Shown here: piece after piece, positions 49,060 through 57,752 of the stretch
Layout: every line of letters begins with the position of its first letter
How positions within the stretch are numbered: the first letter of the stretch is position 1
DNA from: Ensifer adhaerens
GTDB lineage: Bacteria; Pseudomonadota; Alphaproteobacteria; Rhizobiales; Rhizobiaceae
Direction of reading: 5' to 3'
NCBI RefSeq assembly: GCF_002007205.1
Contig: NZ_LAZS01000005.1
Span: 186,001-250,000, forward strand
Length of the DNA stretch: 64,000 bases
Position numbers and translations under genes: made by a program
Notes under the pieces: generated by a model
What the model saw: only the letters and a program-made list of their open reading frames with translations
Told to the model about the DNA's origin: nothing
The model's database searches: none

Positions 49060-49494
49060 CTATGTTTCGAGCGCGGCGGCAATGAGATAAATCGTTGCCG
49101 CCAATCCGCCGAGTGCGCTGCGCCCGGCATGAAGCCTGCCCCAATATTTGAGCAGGTCGCGGCTGGCGTCGCCGGCTTCCTCCGGCCGGACCGCCTCGAG
49201 CTGGCGATTGACCGGCATGACGAAGAGCAGCGTGTAGGGCCAGTTCAGGATAATGATCGCGGCGCCCAGTCCCCACAGTACATGGCCGGTCTGTCCCCAG
49301 GCGCCGGCGCCGAGCAGGCCCGAGACGAGCGCAAGCGTCGCCTGCATCTCGAAGCCGCGACGATAGGATGGAAGCCACTGTACGAGAGCTGCACGATCAT
49401 CAAGGTGCAGCCTTGCCGGCTGCTCGGCCCAGGTGATGTAGATGGCGGCGCCGAAGAAGATCGACGCGGTGAGCAAAGCAGCGAGACCGATCAT
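49060..49494 (-). CDS. DUF1772 (anthrone oxygenase-like) membrane protein
   Basis: A 144-residue membrane protein with four hydrophobic helices. TASIFFGAAIYITWAEQPAR, quoted as FGAAIYITWAEQPAR, and NWPYTLLFVMPVNRQLEAV are the DUF1772 hallmarks. Family members include anthrone oxygenases but most are uncharacterised. GGAGAGG precedes the ATG at 49494. It is convergent with the RND gene (21 bases between stops). Confidence 0.88.
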   Translation of the reverse strand: MIGLAALLTASIFFGAAIYITWAEQPARLHLDDRAALVQWLPSYRRGFEMQATLALVSGLLGAGAWGQTGHVLWGLGAAIIILNWPYTLLFVMPVNRQLEAVRPEEAGDASRDLLKYWGRLHAGRSALGGLAATIYLIAAALET

Positions 49495-49703
49495 TTGCCT
49501 CTCCTTCCTTCACGCCACCATCATAGTCCAAGGCCGGCGAAACGGCAGGTGTTTTCTGGTGCCTCGCTCTCATACGTAGCAGTGCTTCCGGTCCGCAGGG
49601 CCGAAGGGCGGGGCTGGCGAGCGCCCGGATGCGAAGGGCGAAAGATTGCCGGGGCCAGCACGAGGCCGGATCTTGGCGGCGTTCGACGCATGGAGTGGGC
49701 TTC

Positions 49704-49755
49704 CCGCGTCAGTGAAACTGATTCCGATTTATGCGTCAGTGCCTTGAAATGGAAT
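49704..49755 (+). repeat. Dispersed repeat, family A copy 1
   Basis: The core GTGAAACTGATTCCGATTTA, followed by TGCGTCAGTGCCTTGAAATG, matches 51868-51908 in about 30 of 40 positions. It lies between the DUF1772 and TetR genes. Confidence 0.55.
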
Positions 49756-49776
49756 GGTTTTTCGATCCTGACGGTG

Positions 49777-50391
49777 TCAGTGCCGGCGTTGCGCCAGGCC
49801 CGCGACGATCGTTGCGAGCCCCTGTTCGAACGTGGCGTCCGGGCCGGCCCGGTCAAGCTCCGCCATTGCCGCGGCAAGCAGCGGCGCGTCGTGCATGACT
49901 GCCGGTTTGGTCCCGGTCCCGTCGTCCGCCGCTTCTTCGGCCGTCTGCTGCTCCAGCACCGAGCCGACGACGAAGTGGCTGACCAGGAGAAGCGCCGAGG
50001 CAGCGTCGCCCGCCGCAAACCCGGCTCCGTGCAAGAGCGTCATCTGCGCTTCCACCGCGGTCATCTGTGATGCGCTCGGCCTTGTGCCGGCGTGGATGCG
50101 GGCGCCGTCGCGATAGGCAAGCAGGCTTCTGCGGAAGCTGTGGGCGTTTTCGGCAAGGAAAACGCGCCAGTCCTCGCCCGGTTGCGGCACGGCGCGATCG
50201 TGGTTTTCCGCCATCATCGCTTCGGCGAGGGCGGCGATCAGCGCCTGCTTGTTCCTGAAATGCCAGTAGAGCGCCGGCTGCTGCACGCCGAGCCGCTCTG
50301 CCAGCCGCCGGGTCGTCAGCCCATCCAGTCCCACCTCGTTGAGCAATGTCAGGGCGGTGCGCACCACCGTGTCTCTTTGCAGCTTCGTCAT
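49777..50391 (-). CDS. tetR: TetR repressor of the tetracycline-pump type
   Basis: A 204-residue TetR-class repressor, close in length to plasmid TetR (~207). The DNA-binding domain reads TALTLLNEVGLDGLTTRRLAERLGVQQPALYWHFRNKQAL, quoted as LNEVGLDGLTTRRLA and GVQQPALYWHFRNKQAL; this is much nearer to true TetR than to generic family members. The helices after residue 60 form the drug-binding core. The gene is divergent from a Tet(A)-like pump with 83 bases between the starts and two tet-like operators there. Start at 50391 (MTKLQRDTVV); a Met four codons earlier is also possible. Confidence 0.9.
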   Translation of the reverse strand: MTKLQRDTVVRTALTLLNEVGLDGLTTRRLAERLGVQQPALYWHFRNKQALIAALAEAMMAENHDRAVPQPGEDWRVFLAENAHSFRRSLLAYRDGARIHAGTRPSASQMTAVEAQMTLLHGAGFAAGDAASALLLVSHFVVGSVLEQQTAEEAADDGTGTKPAVMHDAPLLAAAMAELDRAGPDATFEQGLATIVAGLAQRRH

Positions 50392-50418
50392 CTCTCGCTC
50401 CATCCGTCGCTTGACAAT

Positions 50419-50431
50419 TTATCATCGATAA
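50419..50431. promoter_or_regulatory. tet-like operator 1
   Basis: TTATCATCGATAA is a palindrome with the tetO core TATC-N3-GATA. It overlaps the region just after TTGACA (50411-50416), a possible -35. Confidence 0.75.
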
Positions 50432-50448
50432 GTTTCCTGTGCATTAAT

Positions 50449-50461
50449 TTATCAATGATAA
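50449..50461. promoter_or_regulatory. tet-like operator 2
   Basis: TTATCAATGATAA, with the same TATC-N3-GATA core, is centred 30 bp from operator 1, the spacing seen between tetO1 and tetO2 of classic tet systems. Confidence 0.75.
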
Positions 50462-50474
50462 GGAATGGAAAGAC

Positions 50475-51767
50475 ATGACGCATCAGGAAGCGAGCGCTGC
50501 GACCCGGGGCGATGCCGGCCCAGGGGCCGATGCAGACGCAGAGGTACGGGCAGGCGAAGGAGGACGGGCAAGGGCAGGGCGCAAGGCGCTCGCGGCGCTG
50601 TTTGCGGCGGTGGCGCTCGATGCGTTCGGCATCGGCCTCGTCATGCCGGTTCTGCCCGGCCTCCTGCGCAACCTTGCCCATGCCGACGATGTCGCCGGGC
50701 ACTACGGCGTCCTGGTCTCGCTCTACGCGGTGATGCAGTTCGCCTTCGCTCCCGTGCTCGGCCTCCTTTCCGATAGTTATGGCCGACGGCCGGTGCTGCT
50801 CGTTTCGCTCGCCGGTGCGGCGATCGACTATGCGGTGATGGCGAGCGCGCCGACGCTGACGATCCTCTATCTCGGCCGCATGATCGCCGGCATTACCGGG
50901 GCGACCGGCGCGGTCGCCGGTGCGGCCATTGCCGACACGACCGAGGGGGAGGCGCGGGCGCGGCACTTCGGCACGCTCGGCGCCTGCTTCGGTATCGGCA
51001 TGATCGCCGGGCCGGTCGTCGGTGGAGCGCTCGGTTCTTTCGGGCCGCATGTGCCCTTCGCGGCTGCGGCTGTTCTGAACGGTCTCGGATTTCTCATGGC
51101 CTTGCTGTTCCTGCCGGAAAGCCGGCGGCCGATCGTGGCGGGCGAAGCGGCAAGTACGCTTGATCCGCTTGTCGGATCATTCGCAGGGCCGCTGGCAGGG
51201 CTGCGCCGGACCTTCGGTGTTCCACTCCTGAAGCCGCTTCTGGCCGTATTCTTCATCGTGCAGCTCGTCGGTCAGGTGCCGGCGGTGCTCTGGGTCATCT
51301 TCGGCGAGCGCCGTTTCGGCTGGGATGCGACGGCGACCGGGTTTTCGCTTGCCGCTTTCGGCCTGCTGCATGCGCTGGCGCAAGGGGTGGTCGCCGGGCC
51401 GGCCGCGAGCCGCCTTGGCGAAAAGCGGGCGCTGCAGCTCGGCATCGTGCTCGACAGTCTCGGCTACGGGCTGCTGGCGCTTGCCACGGAGAGCTGGATG
51501 GTATTGCCGATCATGCTGCTGCTTGCCGGCGGCGGCATCGGCACGCCCGCTTTGCAGGCGCTTTTGTCGCGCGCCGTAGACGAGGCGGGCCAGGGCCGGC
51601 TGCAGGGCGCGCTTGCCAGCCTTGCCAGCCTGGCATCGATCATCGGCCCGCTGCTTTTCGTCGGCCTCTATTCGTGGACGCTCGTCTCCTGGGACGGCTG
51701 GGTGTGGATTGCCGGCATCGCGCTCTATCTCCTCTGCGTGCCCGTGTTGAGGCGCCTGCCGGGGTGA
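50475..51767 (+). CDS. tetA: Tet(A)-like tetracycline efflux transporter (MFS)
   Basis: A 430-residue inner-membrane MFS drug/H+ antiporter. After a ~30-residue hydrophilic start the sequence follows Tet(A): VALDAFGIGLVMPVLPGLLR, motif A LGLLSDSYGRRPVLLVSLAG with the essential Asp, RMIAGITGATGAVAGAAIAD, and the motif C-like FGIGMIAGPVVGGALG. Twelve helices are expected. Shared upstream operators and a divergent TetR-type gene strongly suggest tetracycline-like induction, though an adapted natural-product role in soil cannot be excluded. The N-terminal extension (about 35 residues longer than Tet(A)) is unusual. Confidence 0.88.
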   Translation: MTHQEASAATRGDAGPGADADAEVRAGEGGRARAGRKALAALFAAVALDAFGIGLVMPVLPGLLRNLAHADDVAGHYGVLVSLYAVMQFAFAPVLGLLSDSYGRRPVLLVSLAGAAIDYAVMASAPTLTILYLGRMIAGITGATGAVAGAAIADTTEGEARARHFGTLGACFGIGMIAGPVVGGALGSFGPHVPFAAAAVLNGLGFLMALLFLPESRRPIVAGEAASTLDPLVGSFAGPLAGLRRTFGVPLLKPLLAVFFIVQLVGQVPAVLWVIFGERRFGWDATATGFSLAAFGLLHALAQGVVAGPAASRLGEKRALQLGIVLDSLGYGLLALATESWMVLPIMLLLAGGGIGTPALQALLSRAVDEAGQGRLQGALASLASLASIIGPLLFVGLYSWTLVSWDGWVWIAGIALYLLCVPVLRRLPG

Positions 51768-51865
51768 AAGCCGGCTGTTTTCCACGCTGTCCTACAGTCT
51801 TGTGACACTCCGGTCTCACGTCAGGCGTTTTCCTGCGCTAGGGTGGTTCCAAAGCGCGCAATCGT

Positions 51866-51910
51866 CTGGACAAAGTGATTCCGATTTGCACAGTAGCGCC
51901 TTGAAATGAC
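51866..51910 (+). repeat. Dispersed repeat, family A copy 2
   Basis: GGACAAAGTGATTCCGATTT then GCACAGTAGCGCCTTGAAATG pair with copy 1 at 49704. It lies between tetA and the D-lactate dehydrogenase-type gene, close to the latter's start. Confidence 0.55.
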
Positions 51911-51969
51911 TGCGCTTCCCGGGCATTTCCTCGGGGTAGGTCGCAGATGCGAGAGGAAGGGCGTTCTCC

Positions 51970-53376
51970 GTGGCGTTGAAGGCAATCAGGGCTGGCGTGA
52001 AAAATGAGGCTGGCATAACGACGGCGAAGGCGGACCTTTCCGCCCGCTTCGGCGACCGGTTCCAGACTGGCGAGGCGATCCGCGCCCAGCATGCCCACAC
52101 CACCACCTATATCCCGGCGCAGCTTCCCGATGGCGTGGTGTTTGCCGAAAGTGCCGAAGAGGTTCGCGAGATCGTCGCGATTGCCGCCCGCCACAAGGTG
52201 CCACTCATTCCCTTCGGTACCGGTTCCTCGCTCGAGGGCCATATCAACGCCCCCAATGGCGGCATCTCGGTCGATCTCGCCCGCATGAACAAGGTGCTCG
52301 AGGTCAATGCCGAGGACCTCGACTGCCGCGTCGAGCCGGGCATTACCCGCGAAGAGCTCAACACCTATCTGCGCGATACCGGCCTGTTCTTTCCGATCGA
52401 CCCCGGCGCCAACGCCTCGATCGGCGGCATGGCCTCGACAAGGGCCTCGGGAACCAATGCGGTGCGCTACGGCACGATGAAGGACAACGTGCTGGCGCTG
52501 ACGGTGGTGACAGCAGACGGGCGCGAGATCCGCACGGCGCACCGGGCGCGCAAGTCGTCGGCCGGCTACGATCTGACGCGGCTCTTCGTCGGCGCCGAAG
52601 GCACGCTCGGCATCATCACCTCGATCACGCTCCGGCTGCAGGGCATTCCCGAGGTCATTTCCGGCGGCGTCTGCCCGTTCCCGACGATCGAAGACGCCTG
52701 CAACGCGGTGATCCTCACCATCCAGTCGGGCATTCCGGTTGCGCGCATCGAGCTTCTCGATGCGCTGCAGATGAAGGCCTGCAACGCCTATTCGGGCCTC
52801 ACCTATGCCGAGACGCCGACGCTCTTCGTCGAGTTTCACGGCAACCCCGAGAGCGTCGAGCTGCAGGCACGCCAGTTCGGCGAGATCGCCGCGGAGCTCG
52901 GCGCCAGTGATTTCCTCTGGACCACCAATCCGGAGGAGCGAGCACGGCTCTGGAAGGCGCGCCACAATGCCTATTGGGCGCAAAAGAGCCTGATCCCTGG
53001 GGCTGCTATCCTGTCGACCGACGTCTGCGTGCCGATCTCGCGGCTCGCCGAATGCGTGGTTGCGACCCAGGAGGACAGCGCCGCCCACGGGCTGACGGCA
53101 CCGATCGTCGGCCACGCGGGGGACGGCAACTTCCACGTCGGTCTGCTGTTTGACGACAAGGACCCGGCCGACGTGGCGCGCGCGGAAGCCTTCGTCGATC
53201 GTCTCAATGCGCGGGCGCTTGCGATGGATGGCACCTGCACCGGTGAACACGGCATCGGCCAGGGCAAGATGCCGTTTCTCGAGGCGGAACTCGGCGACGC
53301 GCTGGACCTGATGCGCCAGGTGAAGCGCTCGCTCGATCCGGACAACATCTTCAACCCCGGCAAGATCTTCGCCTGA
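51970..53376 (+). CDS. FAD-linked oxidase, D-lactate dehydrogenase (cytochrome) type
   Basis: A 468-residue flavoprotein of the FAD-binding PCMH plus FAD-oxidase C-terminal group, like DLD1 that oxidises D-lactate to pyruvate at the membrane. FAD-binding is seen in VPLIPFGTGSSLEGHINAP and PGANASIGGMASTRASGTNA (20 residues), with ARKSSAGYDLTRLFVGAEG. The C-terminal metal/active region is IVGHAGDGNFHVGLL and CTGEHGIGQGKM. GTG 51970 is used as start (GAGGAAGG about 10 bases upstream). Glycolate oxidase GlcD relatives are alternatives. The gene is monocistronic. Confidence 0.9.
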   Translation: MALKAIRAGVKNEAGITTAKADLSARFGDRFQTGEAIRAQHAHTTTYIPAQLPDGVVFAESAEEVREIVAIAARHKVPLIPFGTGSSLEGHINAPNGGISVDLARMNKVLEVNAEDLDCRVEPGITREELNTYLRDTGLFFPIDPGANASIGGMASTRASGTNAVRYGTMKDNVLALTVVTADGREIRTAHRARKSSAGYDLTRLFVGAEGTLGIITSITLRLQGIPEVISGGVCPFPTIEDACNAVILTIQSGIPVARIELLDALQMKACNAYSGLTYAETPTLFVEFHGNPESVELQARQFGEIAAELGASDFLWTTNPEERARLWKARHNAYWAQKSLIPGAAILSTDVCVPISRLAECVVATQEDSAAHGLTAPIVGHAGDGNFHVGLLFDDKDPADVARAEAFVDRLNARALAMDGTCTGEHGIGQGKMPFLEAELGDALDLMRQVKRSLDPDNIFNPGKIFA

Positions 53377-53593
53377 GGCGAATGGCCGGCCGCGACCGCA
53401 TTATTGAGGCGATGCGCCGGCGGCAAAGTGTGATACTGCATAGTTCCTAAAGTCGGAATCGACACCAAGCGAATTATGCGGCAGATCAAACGCTACGGCG
53501 CCTTGGAAGGCGCCGGCGGGTGCCAGGTCCTGGCGCTCAAATCGACCTGCGGCACGAGGATGTGCCGATGAACGGAATGGGAATATAGGCACG

Positions 53594-56500
53594 GTGCTTT
53601 CGCGAATTCTGCTTGGCTTCGGTGGACTTGTGGTCGTTGCGCTCTTTGCTGCGCTGATCGCCCCGTGGTTCATTGACTGGACGGATTTCCGCAAGGAATT
53701 CGAACGCGAGGCAAGCCGCATCATGGGCAAGCCCGTCGTCGTGCATGGCAGCGTCGATGCGCGGTTGATCCCGTTTCCGACGGTGACGCTCAACGACGTG
53801 CGCGTCGGTGCGGCCGAGGACGGCGAACCGCTGATCCAGGTGGCGCAATTCTCGATGAGTGCCGAGCTTGCGCCGTTCCTGAGCGGCGAAGCGCTGATCT
53901 TCGACATGAAGCTCGACCGTCCGCGGGCCAAGGTGCGCCTGTTGCCCGACGGTACGCTCGATTGGGCGAGGGGCCGCCGGGCGTCGATCCCGGCCAAGAC
54001 CGTCGTGCTTGAAAACGTCGAGATCACCAATGGCCAGATCGAGTTCGTCGACGAGCAGACCGGCCGCACCCGGCGCGTCAGCGACCTTGCCGCTGATGTT
54101 TCGGCCCGTTCGCTTGCCGGGCCCTGGAAGGTCGAAGGGCGCGCGGCACTCGATGGCGAGGCCGGCAGCTTCTCTTTCACCAGCAACGAGGTCGATCAGG
54201 CGGGCGCGCTCAGCCTCAAGGCGCGGGTGACGCCGGACAAGCGCCCCTTCGGCGTCGAGACCGACGGTTCGCTGCGTATCGTCGATTTCAGGCCGGTCTA
54301 TAGCGGCCGCTTCACGCTGACGGAAAACCGGCCGCAGGGCGAAGCGAAGGACGCAGACCAGAAAGCGCCGCTGCGTATCAACGGCGACTTCCAGTTGACT
54401 AACGAGAGCATCCGTGTTCCGGAATATCGGTTCGAAATCGGCCCTTCGGACGATCCCTATGTCGTCACCGGCGAGGCGACGCTCGATACCGGCAAGGACC
54501 AGAAGTTCCTGCTGATCGCCGACGGCCAGCAGATCGACGTCAGCCGCATCGGCCCGAGCCGCAACAACAAGACCGGCCGCGACCCGGCGATCTCGATGCG
54601 CCAGCGGCTCGAGGCGATGCTGACGATCGTCGCCGACATTCCCATCCCGCAGGTGCCCGGCCGCGCCAGCCTGAAGCTGCCGGCGATCGTCGTCGGCGAC
54701 ACGACCGTGCGCGACGTGCGCATCGACGTGCAGCCTGATGGCGCCGGCTGGGTGATCGACAATGTCGTGGCGCTTCTGCCGGGGCGCACGCAGCTCGAAG
54801 CCAAGGGGCGGCTGAACCTGAAAGGGCAGCGCAGCTTCCGCGGCGACCTTTTGCTCGCCTCCAACCAGCCTTCCGGCCTTGCCAACTGGCTGGCCGGCTC
54901 GGTCGATCCGGCGATCCGCAAGCTGAAGACGGCCGGCTTTTCGGCCAGGGTGAACCTCACCGACACGCTGCAGCAGTTCGAGAACCTGGAAGTGGCCGCC
55001 GACGAGGCGAGCCTCAAGGGGCGGCTCGAGCGGCAATCCTTCGCCGACCAGCAACCGAACCTCTCGCTGCAGCTCAAGGGCAACCGCATCGACTTCGAGG
55101 CGTTGCAGGCGCTGACCGGACTGGTGGCAGGCGACGCTTCCACCGAAACGCTGCTGCAGCATGCCATTGCCGCCGATCTTTCGGCCGACGAGTTTTCCGC
55201 CTTCGGCGAGCAGGCGCAGGACGTGCAGGCGGTTCTGACCCTGAAGAACGGGCAGCTTCAGGCCGAGCGCGTGGCGATCGGCGCGCTTGCCGGCGCCCAG
55301 CTCGCCTTTTCCGGCCGGGCCAGCGGCGATCTGGAAAAGCCCGTCGTCTCGGCCAAGATGAAGCTTGCCGCCAAGAACCTGACGCCGTTCCTGGAAATGA
55401 TCGGCCGCCACGCGGTCAATCATCCGGCGCTTAGGCAGCTGATCAAGGCCGGTCCCTATTACAGCGACACCGCCTTTGACGTGACGCTGACTGCGGGCAA
55501 CAAGGAAGGCAATGCGCCGGCGACCTTCGGCATCTTCGGTACCGCCAACGGCACGAAGATCGCCGCCAGCTACCAGGCGCCCGACATGGTACAGGCGCTG
55601 ACCGGCAAGGCGATGCTGCTCGAAGCGACGCTCGAAAATCCCGAGACGCGCCTGCTTCTTGGCCAGGCGGGCTTCGATCCCCTGCCTTTCGATGCGGATG
55701 CCAACGGCATTCTCTCGATCAAGCTGCAAAGCACCGACGGCCCGACGGCGAACGGCACGGTGACCTTTACCACCGAGAAGACGTCGCTTGCCGCCAAGGG
55801 CAGCGTCGATCTTTCCCGCGATCATTTCCTCGAAGGTCAGGCGAAGCTGACGCTGCAGACCCAGGACCTCGAGCCCTACCTCCTGCTTCAGGGCGTGGCG
55901 CTGCCGCAAATGGGCAGCGGCCTGCCGCTGACGATCTCGGCCGACGTCGCCGCAACGCCGGAAACGATCGCGCTGACGGCCGTCGAAGGCAAGGCCGACC
56001 ACAACGGCTTTACCGGCAATCTGACGATCGACCGCAAGGCGCCGGGGGCGGCGAGCGGTCAGCTCACGCTCGATACGCTTGACCTGGCATGGCTCGGCGA
56101 GGGCATCCTCGGCCCGATCGAGGATACGAATGGCGCCTTTTCGAAGGGCCCCTTGGCGCAGCCGGCCTGGACCGGCCTCAATGTGGCGCTCGACGTGCAG
56201 GCGGGAAAATTCTGGCCGGGCGTCTACGGCGCGGTCACGAGCTTTGCCGGCAAGATGGAATGGAAGGGCGACGAGATTTCGTTGAGCGACGCGACCGGCG
56301 ACTGGCTGGGCGGCAAGCTCGCCGGGCGAGTGCAGGTCGGCAACGCCAACGGATCCGGCTTCTTGCGTTCGCGCCTGGACGTCAAGGCCGGCGACATTGC
56401 GCAGGCGGGATGGACCCATGCAGGCACGCCCGTGGCGACCGGGACCTTCGACCTTTCGGTTGCGCTTGAGGCATCGGGCGCGACGCCCGAGGCGATGGCG

Positions 56501-57316
56501 CATTCGGCAAGCGGTTCGGGCACGGCGACGTTCAACGGCATGACGCTTGCGGGCATCAACAGCGCGGCCCTGCCGCAATTGATCGCAGCGGCCGACGCGC
56601 TGAAGACGCAGATCTCGGCGGACGCGATCAGAAGTGCCGCAGAGGCGACCGTATTCTCCGGCCAATCGCTGGTCGGCGTCGTCAAGGCGCCCTTCAGCAT
56701 CGCCGGCGGGGTGCTTAGAGCGCAGAACGTGACGGCCGGCGACGGTAGCGCCGCGATGACTGGCGAGGCTTCGCTCGATCTTGCGGCGGGCCGTATCGAC
56801 GCCGGCATCGACCTGACCTTCCGGCCGGGCGACCAGGCGCTTGCGGGCGCCGAGCCGCGCGTGCGCATCGGTTATGCCGGCCTGCTGGACGCGCCGGGCG
56901 TCGATCTCGACGTTGCCGATCTGGCGAATTTCCTGTCGCTACGCGCATTCGAGCGTGAGCGCCGGCGCGTCGAGATCCTGCAGGCGAACGTGCTGGAGAA
57001 GCAGCGGCTGCGGCGCGAACTTGCGCTCTACAAGGCGCGAGCGGAGGCACGGGAACTGGAGCGCAAACGGGCCGTTGCCGAGGAACGCCGGCGCGCAGCC
57101 GGCGCGGCCGAGGCCGCCCGCGTCAAGGCGGAAGCAGACGCACGGGCCGAGGCGGAGCGACAGGCGGAAGCTGCGCGCCGGGCGGCCGAGGCAGCGCGCG
57201 GCCAGGGCCCGTCGATCCCGCCGGTCGGGCCGGATGGCACGACCGGCGGGGGCACCGGCGGTGTCCCCGGACAGAGGCTCAACTTCGACGTTCTGCCCGA
57301 CGTCACGGTGCAATAG
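53594..57316 (+). CDS. AsmA-family protein, large
   Basis: A 1240-residue AsmA-like protein, one inner-membrane helix (LLGFGGLVVVALFAALIAPWF) then a long periplasmic part. The start RILLGFGGLVVVA...DWTDFRKEFEREASRIMGKP matches the AsmA N-terminus, and much of the chain has beta-strand-rich repeats of AsmA/TamB-type lipid-transfer proteins. The last ~120 residues are an Arg/Glu/Ala-rich coiled coil (RERRRVEILQANVLEKQRL) followed by Pro/Gly-rich sequence. GTG 53594 opens the frame. It may help outer-membrane lipid or protein assembly; the specific role is not known. Confidence 0.9.
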   Translation: MLSRILLGFGGLVVVALFAALIAPWFIDWTDFRKEFEREASRIMGKPVVVHGSVDARLIPFPTVTLNDVRVGAAEDGEPLIQVAQFSMSAELAPFLSGEALIFDMKLDRPRAKVRLLPDGTLDWARGRRASIPAKTVVLENVEITNGQIEFVDEQTGRTRRVSDLAADVSARSLAGPWKVEGRAALDGEAGSFSFTSNEVDQAGALSLKARVTPDKRPFGVETDGSLRIVDFRPVYSGRFTLTENRPQGEAKDADQKAPLRINGDFQLTNESIRVPEYRFEIGPSDDPYVVTGEATLDTGKDQKFLLIADGQQIDVSRIGPSRNNKTGRDPAISMRQRLEAMLTIVADIPIPQVPGRASLKLPAIVVGDTTVRDVRIDVQPDGAGWVIDNVVALLPGRTQLEAKGRLNLKGQRSFRGDLLLASNQPSGLANWLAGSVDPAIRKLKTAGFSARVNLTDTLQQFENLEVAADEASLKGRLERQSFADQQPNLSLQLKGNRIDFEALQALTGLVAGDASTETLLQHAIAADLSADEFSAFGEQAQDVQAVLTLKNGQLQAERVAIGALAGAQLAFSGRASGDLEKPVVSAKMKLAAKNLTPFLEMIGRHAVNHPALRQLIKAGPYYSDTAFDVTLTAGNKEGNAPATFGIFGTANGTKIAASYQAPDMVQALTGKAMLLEATLENPETRLLLGQAGFDPLPFDADANGILSIKLQSTDGPTANGTVTFTTEKTSLAAKGSVDLSRDHFLEGQAKLTLQTQDLEPYLLLQGVALPQMGSGLPLTISADVAATPETIALTAVEGKADHNGFTGNLTIDRKAPGAASGQLTLDTLDLAWLGEGILGPIEDTNGAFSKGPLAQPAWTGLNVALDVQAGKFWPGVYGAVTSFAGKMEWKGDEISLSDATGDWLGGKLAGRVQVGNANGSGFLRSRLDVKAGDIAQAGWTHAGTPVATGTFDLSVALEASGATPEAMAHSASGSGTATFNGMTLAGINSAALPQLIAAADALKTQISADAIRSAAEATVFSGQSLVGVVKAPFSIAGGVLRAQNVTAGDGSAAMTGEASLDLAAGRIDAGIDLTFRPGDQALAGAEPRVRIGYAGLLDAPGVDLDVADLANFLSLRAFERERRRVEILQANVLEKQRLRRELALYKARAEARELERKRAVAEERRRAAGAAEAARVKAEADARAEAERQAEAARRAAEAARGQGPSIPPVGPDGTTGGGTGGVPGQRLNFDVLPDVTVQ

Positions 57317-57752
57317 CCGGGCGATCACCCTGCACCACGGCAGCTCCGGCCTTCCGGTATCCGGATAGCGCTGCCCCTTGCCCATGCGAGCGCACTAGCA
57401 CTTTGCTTCTAGGCCATCTTTCCGCCTCAGCGATTTCACTTGGAAGCGCGATGCGCTAGCCATGCCCTCTTCCTCGATGGCGACGCCTTCAATCTGCGAC
57501 GATGCCCGCAGCGGGCGGGCGTCAGTCCGACGCCTCGGGATCGTGGCGAACAAGCGGGATCGGCAGAGTTTTAACGAATTCTGAAGCACATCTTCCACCA
57601 TTGATGGCTAAATTAGCAATTTGCGTTGCATGGGGCAGGGGGTGCGGCTTGCGGGCCGCGTCGTCATTCGGCGCATGGGTACGATGACGTTGATCGCTCC
57701 GGAACGTCCCGAGCGGCGGCGTCGCCGTCTGCTGAGGGGGCAATGATCAGAG
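57317..57752. other. Gene-free region between asmA-like and Tad-like genes
   Basis: These 436 bases hold no gene I can support. An antisense frame of 68 codons (57395-57601) has no recognisable features and poor start context. An A/T-richer stretch near 57590-57630 is a plausible promoter for the Tad-like gene. Confidence 0.35.

Noticed and set aside
53537-56665. 1042-codon minus-strand frame opposite the AsmA-like gene
   Set aside because: Low-complexity, no recognisable domain; a frame shadow of the AsmA-like gene.
57395-57601. 68-codon minus-strand ORF in the gap before the Tad-like gene
   Set aside because: No recognisable features or ribosome site; not supported.
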